From NCBI GenBank assembly GCA_045808425.1, contig JBJMFM010000010.1:8682-72681 (forward strand): 64,000 nucleotides of DNA, given 5' to 3'. Positions 9,790 to 17,917 of the stretch are shown one piece after another (position 1 is the stretch's first letter; the number at the start of each line of letters is the position of its first letter). The notes beneath the pieces were generated by a model, which had not been told where the DNA came from, searched no databases, and was given only the letters and a program-made list of their open reading frames with translations. The stretch is from JAFAQB01 sp045808425 (GTDB lineage Archaea; Thermoproteota; Nitrososphaeria; Nitrososphaerales; Nitrososphaeraceae). Both the position numbers and the translations under genes were made by a program.

Positions 9790-9881
9790 AGGTGGGGAAG
9801 GGATTCGAACCCTTATAAATTCGCTATCGGCAAAATCCATGATTTCTGCAGGCGAACGCATAGCCGCTCTGCCACCCCACC
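9790..9881 (-). tRNA. tRNA-Cys(GCA) with intron
   Basis: Acceptor GGTGGGG pairs with CCCCACC, discriminator base is U as in tRNA-Cys. D arm GCA/TGC; anticodon stem TTCGC/GCGAA with loop CTGCAGA (anticodon GCA); five-base variable loop; T arm AAGGG-TTCGAAT-CCCTT. A 20-nt intron interrupts the anticodon loop after position 37. Mature length is 72 nt, CCA not encoded. Confidence 0.93.
9826..9845 (-). other. tRNA-Cys intron (position 37/38)
   Basis: Twenty bases between G37 and A38 of the anticodon loop. The anticodon GCA can pair with intron TGC, and AAATC pairs with GATTT, giving the hairpin expected of a bulge-helix-bulge substrate for the archaeal splicing endonuclease. Confidence 0.8.
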
Positions 9882-10017
9882 AAGAGGATATAGACTGTCC
9901 AGTTCTAATACTTGTAAGCGTTCTAAATTTAAAGCATTAGGTGCTAGTTTTCTGCCGTTAATATACGCATATATAGATTGATATCAAGTTTAAAAATATA
10001 TAATTATCTGTATAGAA

Positions 10018-10242
10018 TCAGAGTTTTAGTACGTTCTTGGCAGCGAGACGGATATCTTCAGGTTTTATTGTCTTTCTACCTGCATGAACCGACAGATCTA
10101 CTGCCTGAGTAGCAATTTTAAGTGCGACCTCCTCTAGGAGTCTTCTAAGTTCATCTGCTGCATCGTCGCTAACTCTCTCTGCACCCGACTTTTTAATGAC
10201 GCGATACATTGCTGCAAGGCCCAGCTCTGGATTAGATGACAT
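10018..10242 (-). CDS. Archaeal histone
   Basis: 74 residues from ATG 10242; a single histone fold (LGLAAMYRVIKKSGAERVS, DDAADELRRLLEE, then AGRKTIKPEDIRLA). It wraps chromosomal DNA as homodimers and oligomers. The open frame could add 28 residues, but the longer N-terminus is not histone-like and the TATA box ATTTAAAA at 10270-10277 is about 28-35 nt before ATG 10242, fitting a nearly leaderless message from this start. Confidence 0.93.
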   Translation of the reverse strand: MSSNPELGLAAMYRVIKKSGAERVSDDAADELRRLLEEVALKIATQAVDLSVHAGRKTIKPEDIRLAAKNVLKL

Positions 10243-10269
10243 ACTATCATGGAGACAGGGCCCCCCTCT

Positions 10270-10277
10270 ATTTAAAA
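10270..10277 (-). promoter_or_regulatory. TATA box of the histone gene
   Basis: TTTTAAAT on the minus strand, next to a G/A-rich stretch. Distance to ATG 10242 matches a leaderless archaeal promoter and decides the histone start. Confidence 0.5.
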
Positions 10278-10406
10278 AATACATTTGTCTAATAAAAACA
10301 CTCTCGTGTACGAGGGATTTCTTCATTTTTCAAGTAAGCAACCGAGTTAAATGCAACAGGAAGTCTCTGAAAATATTTATGTTATATAGATTAGTCTATT
10401 ACATAT

Positions 10407-11189
10407 TTGCAGCCATTATCATTTGATGCACATATTCACCTGACTGATAGTGCATATTCTAGTTACATACAGGATCTTCTGAACAACTTGAGAGCAATGA
10501 AGATTAATGCCTGCTCTGTGGCAGTGGACCTCACAACATCGCTTAAAACATTTGAGCTATTTGGCAACTCAACTCGTGATATTGTGACTCGATTTATAGG
10601 GATACATCCTGAATTTGCAGGTACAGAAAATATAACTGACTTCGTTAAAATCTTTAACGATAATAGTGACCTAATTGACGGAATTGGAGAAATCGGTCTT
10701 GACCGGGCCTACATAGGAGATAATACAATCTCATATCAAAAACAGAAAGAAGTTTTTTGCACTATGCTCACTCTTTCTGAAACAACAAGGAAGCCCATAT
10801 CAATACATTCTCGAGGCTCTTTAGATCAGATACTTGACGTGCTAAGTACATATAACACTGGAAAAGTACTTTTGCATTGGTTCAGTGGTAGCAAGAAGCA
10901 GTTACGGAAATGCATGGACATGGGTTTGTATGTAGGCTACGGACCACTTTTGGTGTACTCGGCTGAAAAGAAAGTCCTGCTAAAGAATACTCAAGTTGAA
11001 CGTTTTCTTGTCGAAACGGATGGACCTGTAAAATACTCCAGATGTTTTAAGGGGCTTACCCCACTGCCGAGCTCTTTTCTAGTTAGTGTAATAAGCTCTG
11101 CTTCCAGTGTTCTTGGAAAAACTTTCTATGAAACCAGAGATATTCTTAGAAAGAATTCTGAAGATTTCCTTAGCACCAGTAAATTATAA
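10407..11189 (+). CDS. TatD-family metal-dependent hydrolase
   Basis: 260 residues, read from TTG. Metal ligands of the TatD amidohydrolase barrel are all present: DAHIHL at the N-terminus, Glu in GEIGLDRAY, His in SIHSRGS, His in LHWFSG and Asp in LVETDGP. TatD proteins are 3'-5' DNA/RNA exonucleases or related phosphohydrolases. Divergent from the histone gene with an 80-nt non-histone upstream region; no partner evident. Confidence 0.87.
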   Translation: MQPLSFDAHIHLTDSAYSSYIQDLLNNLRAMKINACSVAVDLTTSLKTFELFGNSTRDIVTRFIGIHPEFAGTENITDFVKIFNDNSDLIDGIGEIGLDRAYIGDNTISYQKQKEVFCTMLTLSETTRKPISIHSRGSLDQILDVLSTYNTGKVLLHWFSGSKKQLRKCMDMGLYVGYGPLLVYSAEKKVLLKNTQVERFLVETDGPVKYSRCFKGLTPLPSSFLVSVISSASSVLGKTFYETRDILRKNSEDFLSTSKL

Positions 11190-11396
11190 TTGTTATAGTT
11201 CTACGACGATTAAAGTTACAGTATAATATTTTTGAATGAATTTTATTGGCTTTGCTAAGGTAGGACAAACAAAATAAAAAGGCAATGGATGTCTCGAATG
11301 TTACTATAGTGATGATAATAAAAATGTCTGCTCAGAAGAGGGACAAAAATTTCTTGTTTCAGGTCTGGATAGCTACAAAAAAGAAATAACGTGTAT

Positions 11397-12005
11397 TTAT
11401 TGAGGCAGCTCTGCTGTTTGCGGTTGATTTTGATTTTGGTCTTTGACGAGCCTGACTATAACATCAGAAACTGAGCAGTTCATTTTTGTTTTTTCCTTGA
11501 GGATCTGTCTGTAGGCTTCTAATGTGATATAAACTGGAATTGAACCAGTGCCTTCAAGCAAAGACTTTACCCTATACAGACCGTTTTCTATTCCTCTTTC
11601 TGCAGTCTTCTTTAGCTTTACTCTGTCCATGAGTCCGCCAAGCGGGCCCATAGGCATATCATAATCAACACTAATGCTGGTCTTTGTCTTCTTGTCACTA
11701 ATCTCTTCGAATTCAACAGTAATTTGCCAGTGTTTAAAAGGGCCTTCAATCATTTTTGCTACTATCTTGCGACGTGGTATGTAATCAATTGTCTCGCAGT
11801 CCCATTCCAATTTCTTTCCATCAAAATCGCCACTAATTCTAAAGATAGTACCCACGCCAAATCCATTTTTTACCTCAATAGGAATAATGTTCAAGCCCAT
11901 ATTTTCTGGGAATTGATCCGCCATATGTTCAGGTCTAGCGAAATAAGTGAAGACTTCATTCACAGGACTGTTAATTTCAAGGGTTTTACTGATAGTAGTC
12001 GTCAT
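11397..12005 (-). CDS. SRPBCC (START-like) ligand-binding protein with RHH-like tail
   Basis: 202 residues from ATG 12005. Residues 1-145 form an SRPBCC/Bet v1-type fold: TISKTLEINSPVNEVFTYF, a WDCETIDYIP strand, a KHWQITVEFEEI strand and a long C-terminal helix. The last 45 residues (YITLEAYRQILKEKTK ... SVSDVIVRLV) look like a ribbon-helix-helix or coiled module. A TATA-like TTTAAA at 12036-12041 supports ATG 12005 over a start 24 codons upstream. Ligand unknown. Confidence 0.8.
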   Translation of the reverse strand: MTTTISKTLEINSPVNEVFTYFARPEHMADQFPENMGLNIIPIEVKNGFGVGTIFRISGDFDGKKLEWDCETIDYIPRRKIVAKMIEGPFKHWQITVEFEEISDKKTKTSISVDYDMPMGPLGGLMDRVKLKKTAERGIENGLYRVKSLLEGTGSIPVYITLEAYRQILKEKTKMNCSVSDVIVRLVKDQNQNQPQTAELPQ

Positions 12006-12035
12006 AACCTGTGAAAATAAATTCTCTGAACTGAA

Positions 12036-12041
12036 TTTAAA
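12036..12041 (-). promoter_or_regulatory. Probable TATA box of the SRPBCC gene
   Basis: TTTAAA about 31 nt upstream of ATG 12005 on the minus strand; a start further upstream would place the TATA inside the gene. Confidence 0.35.
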
Positions 12042-12291
12042 GGTTTCTTGTGTATAAATTTTCTTCCAGTGTTTCAATTATCACGCCTGCAATAGGTGCG
12101 TTATTATCTTGAGCCTAGTATACAATTATTCTGAATATCTTAATGATTTTATGTTGAATTTGCAAAAATACTAGATAATCTATATTTTATATCAACCCTA
12201 TGGATAAGTGAGTATTTCTACCTGTTCTAGTGATGACCTTTTGCAAGATTGAATTAAAAAACGGTCCAATACTTATATGAAATCGGATGTG

Positions 12292-13245
12292 TCAGGCCAG
12301 AGGGTTTTTATTTATGATTTCGTCCAGACATTCTATAATATCGCTTTTTGCAATAGGTATAGGATTATTGTCAAGATGGCCCCGATCTGGCATTATTACA
12401 TCTGCTGCTTTATCAAGCGGTTGCTTTAGAGTTAAAGGTTCGAATTTTAATTTTTGACAAATCCGCTTAAATCGTTCGTAATATATAGACTTGTTAAATT
12501 TATGTGCAACAGTAGTGCACGACGACAGAGCATATCCATGAGGTACACCTTCGTTTGAAAATACATATGATAGAGCATGACCTAAAGTAGTAGAGGCATT
12601 TCCAAAACCTATGCCTGAGAGCATTGCTCCATATGGCAGCAAGTGAGATTTATCGTTGATAATAGCATCCTCTAAAATATCAAACGCTTCTCTGCAAAAT
12701 AGTTTTGTAAATGGATTGGCAAGCTTACTGTCAAATGCCTCTGAGGCCTGAGCGGCTGCGTCACATGCAGAATTTCTCATAATATTAAATGGCGTACCAG
12801 GCAAGAAATATGGGTCAACAATCGCTGCATCTGCTAGAAAGGCCTCATCTTGAAGCAATTTTTTTTTGTGCTCAAAGCTGATAACAGCATAGGTCGTCAT
12901 CTCCGCGCCAGTCCCGAAAGTTGTTGGAATAAGAATCTTAGGTATGCCTGTGAGTTTACCGAGATATTTGCATACATCCATCGAGCTTCCACCTCCAAGG
13001 CCTATATAAGCAGAAATATCTTTTTTACCTTCATATTCTTTTCTTATTGTTTCAACGGTTTCAATTGCAGGATCAGGTGTCACCTTGTCGTAGACCTCAT
13101 AGTTCTTTATCTGCATGTACTCTAGCCATTTATTGTAAATATCAGGAGTTGTTGTCGTTATAATTAATGAGTTCTTTGGATATTCAAATTCCTTGGCTGC
13201 ATTTTCGCCAAAGGCTATTTTTTTTGGAGTCATGACCTTCCACAT
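12292..13245 (-). CDS. Iron-type alcohol dehydrogenase, candidate semialdehyde reductase
   Basis: 317 residues, short for the group III family (usually about 380). The NAD(P) site GLGGGSSMDVCK and IPTTFGTGAEMT are intact. Of the metal ligands, Asp in ACDAAAQASEAF, His in LGHALSYVF and His in VPHGYAL are present, but the position four after the Asp, normally His in iron ADHs, is Gln. A protein of this family reduces malonic and succinic semialdehyde in thaumarchaeal 3HP/4HB carbon fixation; that role here is inference. Leaderless start: a TATA-like sequence lies at 13271-13278. Confidence 0.85.
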   Translation of the reverse strand: MWKVMTPKKIAFGENAAKEFEYPKNSLIITTTTPDIYNKWLEYMQIKNYEVYDKVTPDPAIETVETIRKEYEGKKDISAYIGLGGGSSMDVCKYLGKLTGIPKILIPTTFGTGAEMTTYAVISFEHKKKLLQDEAFLADAAIVDPYFLPGTPFNIMRNSACDAAAQASEAFDSKLANPFTKLFCREAFDILEDAIINDKSHLLPYGAMLSGIGFGNASTTLGHALSYVFSNEGVPHGYALSSCTTVAHKFNKSIYYERFKRICQKLKFEPLTLKQPLDKAADVIMPDRGHLDNNPIPIAKSDIIECLDEIINKNPLA

Positions 13246-13270
13246 AAGAAATCAGGTTATTAGCTTGGGG

Positions 13271-13278
13271 TTTTATGC
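13271..13278 (-). promoter_or_regulatory. Probable TATA box of the iron ADH gene
   Basis: GCATAAAA on the minus strand 26-33 nt upstream of ATG 13245, fitting a leaderless message. Confidence 0.3.
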
Positions 13279-13416
13279 TTTACTGACCTACTAGATATGT
13301 TAATGCATAAAAAGAATCATTGTCATTAATTATTATCAGTTAAACCTGCTAATTTAGCGCCTTCGTCTGCGTGCATATCTGTTTTAATTTGTTTTGGTCG
13401 TCGATGGCAACGACGA

Positions 13417-13875
13417 TTAGCTGGTAGACGATGTTTTAAGTATGTTTTGAATATCTATGATTTTCCTAGAGTATAAAACAGTAATTAATATCATTGCGAA
13501 TAGCACCAGCCCAAGACCGAGGTGCACCGTTACCAGCATTGCATGCAATCGTTCTACTATTACTACTGCGCCGAGAGTTATTTGGCCTATGGCAGCACAG
13601 CTAGCAATTGTCGAGGCTATTTTCATTGCCTTTGGGGTAATTTTTGACCTTAAGGTGAAGAACATGGTGAGAAATACTAACAAGGCAGTTGTAGCAGCCA
13701 CAGACCTGTGAAAGTACTCTATAAGAAATTCGCTCATAGGAACAAAACCAGCAGGACAAAGTGGCCATTTAGGACATGTTAGTCCTACCCCTGAAGCGCT
13801 GACATAACCGCCTATAAACATAAGAGTAAAGACTGATCCAAGCGTGACAAGAGGAAGCGTTTTGATGAGCGCCAT
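13417..13875 (-). CDS. ctaA: Haem A synthase, half-size archaeal CtaA/COX15
   Basis: 152 residues with four hydrophobic helices, half the bacterial length, as in archaeal CtaA. The extracytoplasmic loop GVGLTCPKWPLCP holds the paired cysteines, EYFHRSVA carries a haem-ligand His, and a second His pair appears in ERLHAMLVTVHLG. It oxidises haem O to haem A for the haem-copper oxidase encoded just downstream on the same strand; CtaB (41.999 kb) performs the preceding step. Confidence 0.9.
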   Translation of the reverse strand: MALIKTLPLVTLGSVFTLMFIGGYVSASGVGLTCPKWPLCPAGFVPMSEFLIEYFHRSVAATTALLVFLTMFFTLRSKITPKAMKIASTIASCAAIGQITLGAVVIVERLHAMLVTVHLGLGLVLFAMILITVLYSRKIIDIQNILKTSSTS

Positions 13876-13999
13876 ATTATGATTATAATATATACCTTTT
13901 TTTCTTCTTTCTCCGGCTATGTCTGATACTTTAAATCAATTGTCAATGTCGCCAGCAAGTGATAAATTGTGCTGCTACTATAATACCAGAGCATTCAGA

Positions 14000-15007
14000 T
14001 CACTGAACTTTTAGTGTTCCTGTCATATACGGATGAAGGTCACAGTGGAAAGGATATTCACCTGCCTTGAGACTAGCTGTAGAAAATTTCCCTGATGCGC
14101 TAGGACTGATAATGCTTGTATCAAAATCCTTACCTTTATTTGGATCCTCTAATGTTTTGCCACTTGTGACTGTGTGTGGACTCTGATCTTTATTTTGTAC
14201 TTGTACGGTATCACCTGTCTTTACAGACAGGGTAGCAGGCTGATAAGAAGGATTACCCTGAACAGAGGCGCCCTGTGGAATAGATAGGGTAGGTCCAGAA
14301 GCTGCTGTAGGGGAAGTACTGGCTGTGCCAGCTGCCCCTCCGGCACCAGCAGCCGCTGGACTTGAAGTAGCATTGCCTTGAGAAGATGAAGACGAAGAAG
14401 ATGAAGCAGAAGCAGCAGTAACTGTAAGCTTCGCAGTCATATATGGATGTATTTGACAATAATACGCCAGTACCTCTCCAACCTTTACATTCTTAATTTC
14501 GATGGGATCCGAGTTCGATCCTGCATTGATCATTTTTGTATCAAACGCTTTGCCAGAATTTGCATCAGTAGCACCAGAACCAGATGTTGCAGTATGCACA
14601 GTAGTGTCTTTATTTTGCCATACTACTTTACTTGCAAGTGGTACTTTACCATCCGCTGGTTCATAATTGGGATTCCCTTGTACAGAAGCGCCTGCCAATA
14701 TGGTTATCGCAGTAGCACCAGGTGGAAGAGCGGCGGCAGGCTGTGTGCTTGCAGCCGTACCGCCACCACCACCAACAGCCCCAGAAGAAGCACCCCCTCC
14801 TGCTGTTGTTGTTCCACCCTCAGTACCACCAGAAGACGCTGCTTTTGTTGTAATCGTTGAAACAGGCGGTGGATTTTTCGCAAAGTTATGCCAATTTGGG
14901 ACTGCTACAGCCGCACCAAAAGCTATCACAACAACTATGATCGCAAGGCCTTTTGCCATGCGTCTGCCGCTAGTTCTAATGATGTGGCTCTCGTCTTCGG
15001 TAGTCAT
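14000..15007 (-). CDS. Membrane-anchored twin plastocyanin (cupredoxin) protein
   Basis: 335 residues from ATG 15007: an N-terminal anchor (about 20-37), a Ser/Thr/Gly/Ala-rich linker, cupredoxin 1, a second Ser/Ala-rich linker and cupredoxin 2. Type 1 copper ligands are visible twice: His in DTTVHTATSG with C, H, M in YYCQIHPYM; His in QSPHTVTSG with C, H, M in FHCDLHPYM. Likely an extracellular electron carrier to the oxidase, replacing cytochrome c. It overlaps the 3' end of coxA by 32 nt. Its second domain is nearly identical in DNA to the one fused to CoxB. Confidence 0.9.
   Translation of the reverse strand: MTTEDESHIIRTSGRRMAKGLAIIVVVIAFGAAVAVPNWHNFAKNPPPVSTITTKAASSGGTEGGTTTAGGGASSGAVGGGGGTAASTQPAAALPPGATAITILAGASVQGNPNYEPADGKVPLASKVVWQNKDTTVHTATSGSGATDANSGKAFDTKMINAGSNSDPIEIKNVKVGEVLAYYCQIHPYMTAKLTVTAASASSSSSSSSQGNATSSPAAAGAGGAAGTASTSPTAASGPTLSIPQGASVQGNPSYQPATLSVKTGDTVQVQNKDQSPHTVTSGKTLEDPNKGKDFDTSIISPSASGKFSTASLKAGEYPFHCDLHPYMTGTLKVQ
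14007..14311 (-). repeat. Cupredoxin-domain repeat, copy A
   Basis: 305 nt encoding the last cupredoxin domain of the twin protein. It matches 16795-17099 with only five mismatches by direct comparison (about 98 per cent), including silent positions, and similarity ends abruptly in the linker. Confidence 0.9.
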
Positions 15008-16499
15008 AATATTCCTCACTAATACCAAACGGATCTCTCATATCTGCTAGCTTACCGCTGCCCGCGCTTTTTATCAAGTTCACAAGCATTAGTATATAGG
15101 AAGGTCCGATCATCCAGGCGCCTACTGAAGCTATTTGGTTCATTATAATTAGCGCAGGAACCGGCAAATAGTCAAATACTCTTCTTGGCATTCCTTGTAA
15201 TCCAAGCAAATGCTGAGTCATAAATACCAATATGATGCCTATGAATGCTACCGCAAAGTGAACCTTGGCCCACTTTTCATTGTACATTCTTCCTGTAATT
15301 AATGGGAACAGGTAATAGATGAAGCCTGTAAATATAAGAGAGACAGTTCCCATCAACAACAAGTGAAAGTGTCCAACAACAAAGTAGCTGTCATGTGTGA
15401 TAAAGTCCAATGGCATGGCTGTATTTACTACTCCTCCTGCACCTGACGTAAAGAATAACATGATACCGCCTACCGCGAACAACATCGGGGCTGCAAATCT
15501 GATTCTTCCACCCCACATTGTTGCTATCCAATTGAAAACATGCATAGACGAAGCAGGTACGGCAGCCAACGTTCCTACCATAAACACAGTCTTTTCAGTG
15601 AAACTCATGCCTGTTGCAAACATATGATGAGCCCATGAAGCAAATCCAATTGTGCCTAACAATATGAATGCTGTTACTCCTGACTGGTAACTGAAGATCG
15701 GTTTCCTAGAGAATTTAGGTATAAGCTCATAAGCCATACCTACAGCTGGTATCAAGAATATATACACCTCAGGATGGAATGTAAACCAGAACAGATGCTG
15801 GTATGCAATTGGATCTCCACCCATGGCTGGATTGAAAAAGCCAGATATACCGAGTCTATCAGTATACGTCATAATCAGTGCAGACGCCACTGTTGGCATC
15901 GAAACAATTATCATAAATGATGTTATTAGAGTAGCCCACGCAAATAATGACATTTTCATTATTGGCAAATCAGGATGCTTCATCTTTAGTATAGTAACGA
16001 CGAAGTTAATCGAACCAAGTATAGAAGAAATTCCAAGGATCTTCATACCAAAGACCCACATGTCGGCAGCAGGTCCTGCGGCCCTAATAATAGAATATGG
16101 AGGATAAGCTGTCCAGCCAGTATCGGAGAACCCCAGCCATATTAGTGCACCTGCAACAGGGATCATCCAGTAGGCTACCGCATTTAGCTTTGGCCATGCC
16201 ATATCTTTGTATCTGACCATAATAGGGATGAGATAGTTTCCTACACCAGCTCCGAAAGGAATTACCCATAATAGCAACATCGTAGTTCCATGTACTGTGA
16301 AGAAGCGTTCAAAATCATTTGGACTTGAGAATATTTGCTGCCCGGGTAAGAATAGCTCTGCACGTATTGCAAGCGCAAGTCCACCTCCAGCTATAAGAAA
16401 CGCAATTGATGTTATAATGTAAAGCAGACCAATATCTGTGTGATGAGTAGAAAAAAGAATCTCCCACATAGGACGAGGCTTCTTAACTTCTAGAACCAA
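14976..16499 (-). CDS. coxA: Haem-copper oxidase subunit I
   Basis: 507 residues, twelve-helix protein and catalytic core of the terminal oxidase, reducing oxygen to water with proton pumping. Haem and copper ligands: His in VHGTTMLLLW (low-spin haem), HPEVY with the His-Tyr crosslink pair in FTFHPEVYIFL, the CuB pair near ASWAHHMFATG, and HDSYFVVGHFH. YIFLIPAVG fits the A-type K channel. It lies between the coxB genes and the twin cupredoxin on one strand. No subunit III is present in the window. Confidence 0.96.
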   Translation of the reverse strand: MVLEVKKPRPMWEILFSTHHTDIGLLYIITSIAFLIAGGGLALAIRAELFLPGQQIFSSPNDFERFFTVHGTTMLLLWVIPFGAGVGNYLIPIMVRYKDMAWPKLNAVAYWMIPVAGALIWLGFSDTGWTAYPPYSIIRAAGPAADMWVFGMKILGISSILGSINFVVTILKMKHPDLPIMKMSLFAWATLITSFMIIVSMPTVASALIMTYTDRLGISGFFNPAMGGDPIAYQHLFWFTFHPEVYIFLIPAVGMAYELIPKFSRKPIFSYQSGVTAFILLGTIGFASWAHHMFATGMSFTEKTVFMVGTLAAVPASSMHVFNWIATMWGGRIRFAAPMLFAVGGIMLFFTSGAGGVVNTAMPLDFITHDSYFVVGHFHLLLMGTVSLIFTGFIYYLFPLITGRMYNEKWAKVHFAVAFIGIILVFMTQHLLGLQGMPRRVFDYLPVPALIIMNQIASVGAWMIGPSYILMLVNLIKSAGSGKLADMRDPFGISEEYYDYRRREPHH

Positions 16500-16787
16500 T
16501 GCACATATCCACCTATTTTGTACATATGATTCTTAATGTAAATAAAAGTATTTTGTTTTTCAGTTATGTAAGATATAGTGTGGTTGCAATTTATTAAGTA
16601 AATAGCAAAAAAACTCACACATACCTTGCTTGTTAGTAAGGAATCTATCCGAATAGAACAAGTTCATTTACAAAGAGTCGAAGATTGGTGAAACCTTGGG
16701 GGCATGTTTATGGTTGCTGTTTACTAACGAGTAGCGCGTTTCAGTGTATATAATATTTACTTCGCTTAACTATTGCTGTTCTTTCAC

Positions 16788-17615
16788 CTATTGCACTTTT
16801 AGTGTTCCTGTCATATACGGATGAAGGTCACAGTGGAAAGGATATTCACCTGCCTTGAGACTAGCTGTAGAAATTTTCGCTGATGCGCTAGGACTGATAA
16901 TGCTTGTATCAAAATCCTTACCTTTATTGGGATCCTCTAATGTTTTGCCACTTGTGACTGTGTGTGGACTCTGGTCTTTATTTAGTACTTGTACGGTATC
17001 ACCTGTCTTTACAGACAGGGTAGCAGGCTGATAAGAAGGATTACCCTGAACAGAGGCGCCCTGTGGAATAGATAGGGTAGGTCCAGAAGCTGCTGTAGGA
17101 GTGGCAGAACTTGTAGTTCCACCGCTTGGAGCGGCAGGACCTGCTCCTCCTACTGCGGAGGTTTCGTTAGTAGGAGCGTAATCAAAACCTTTCGCAGTTG
17201 CTGGTTCCACTAACACTTTTGCTCTCATGTTATAGTGTAATAAACCACAATACTCTCTGCATTGAATCAGGTATTCTCCGGGCTGATCAAAGACATTCCA
17301 TACCGTGTTAACTCTACCTGGAACTGCATCCATAAGTATGGTAAAGTCAGGGATATTAAATGAGTGAATGACATCTTTAGAAACGGTTTCAAATCTGTAT
17401 GGTACACCAGCTTTTACATGCAGCTGACCAACTTCTTGTGTTCCATTAGCATGTTCAAAAGTCCAGAACCACTGCTGGCCTATTGCCTTAATAGTTTGAG
17501 CCTGAGGAGGAATAGCCTCTAGTCTATGTTCAGTATTCCAAGCGTCGGCTCCTACCCATGTAAGAAGCGCTATTACGACGCCAACATAAAGCCACTCATA
17601 TGTTGCATGACCCAT
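16788..17615 (-). CDS. coxB: Oxidase subunit II (CuA) fused to a C-terminal plastocyanin domain
   Basis: 275 residues. One transmembrane helix at 8-25 (equivalent to helix 2 of ordinary subunit II), then the CuA domain with IKAIGQQWFWTFE, His in VIHSFNIPD and C-x3-C-x3-H-x2-M in CREYCGLLHYNM. After a Gly/Ser/Thr-rich linker comes a full type 1 copper cupredoxin (QSPHTVTSG, FHCDLHPYM). The fusion suggests electrons pass from the cupredoxin to CuA within one chain. The first helix is missing and is supplied by the upstream gene, whose TAA overlaps this ATG (TAATG). Confidence 0.93.
   Translation of the reverse strand: MGHATYEWLYVGVVIALLTWVGADAWNTEHRLEAIPPQAQTIKAIGQQWFWTFEHANGTQEVGQLHVKAGVPYRFETVSKDVIHSFNIPDFTILMDAVPGRVNTVWNVFDQPGEYLIQCREYCGLLHYNMRAKVLVEPATAKGFDYAPTNETSAVGGAGPAAPSGGTTSSATPTAASGPTLSIPQGASVQGNPSYQPATLSVKTGDTVQVLNKDQSPHTVTSGKTLEDPNKGKDFDTSIISPSASAKISTASLKAGEYPFHCDLHPYMTGTLKVQ
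16795..17099 (-). repeat. Cupredoxin-domain repeat, copy B
   Basis: 305 nt at the 3' end of coxB, matching 14007-14311 in the same orientation with five mismatches. Offset 2788 nt. Outside this block the two genes differ. Confidence 0.9.
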
Positions 17616-17917
17616 TATCTATATGTGCCCTCCGTTGGCTCGCGAGGTATAATATTCTTTTTATTACCTTCTCTGAATCTCCATCCAACATAGATAATAC
17701 TACCCTGAACAACGGCACCTACAACAAAGGCTGCTACCATGCCTCTGTAAAAAAGAGCCCAAATCTCAACTCTTCTATTAAGATACTGCTGTGCTTGAGA
17801 AGAAGTAGATGATTCTTGAGCGAAGGCTGGCAGAATAACAAGACTTAAAATGAATATTGCAGCAAGAGGACAAAGAACTGCTAAAAGCAATCCCAAATTT
17901 GATCTTAGTAATTTCAT
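17615..17917 (-). CDS. CoxB N-terminal-like membrane protein (split subunit II helix 1)
   Basis: 100 residues from ATG 17917. A signal-like helix (LLLAVLCPLAAIFILSLVILPAFAQ) with possible cleavage after AFA, then a second helix in WALFYRGMVAAFVVGAVVQ ending in IYVGWRFRE, which resembles transmembrane helix 1 of subunit II with its basic inner end. It precedes coxB with TAATG overlap. I infer it completes subunit II as a separate chain. The open frame extends to 17950 with TTG, but the ATG gives a proper signal sequence. Confidence 0.75.
   Translation of the reverse strand: MKLLRSNLGLLLAVLCPLAAIFILSLVILPAFAQESSTSSQAQQYLNRRVEIWALFYRGMVAAFVVGAVVQGSIIYVGWRFREGNKKNIIPREPTEGTYR

Noticed and set aside
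10243..10326. N-terminal extension of the histone
   Set aside because: The extra 28 codons overlap the TATA box and are not histone-like.
14447..15050. Two plus-strand frames opposite the twin cupredoxin gene
   Set aside because: They are antisense shadows rich in Arg/Cys/Ser or Ala/Pro from the linker codons; the minus strand encodes clear copper domains.
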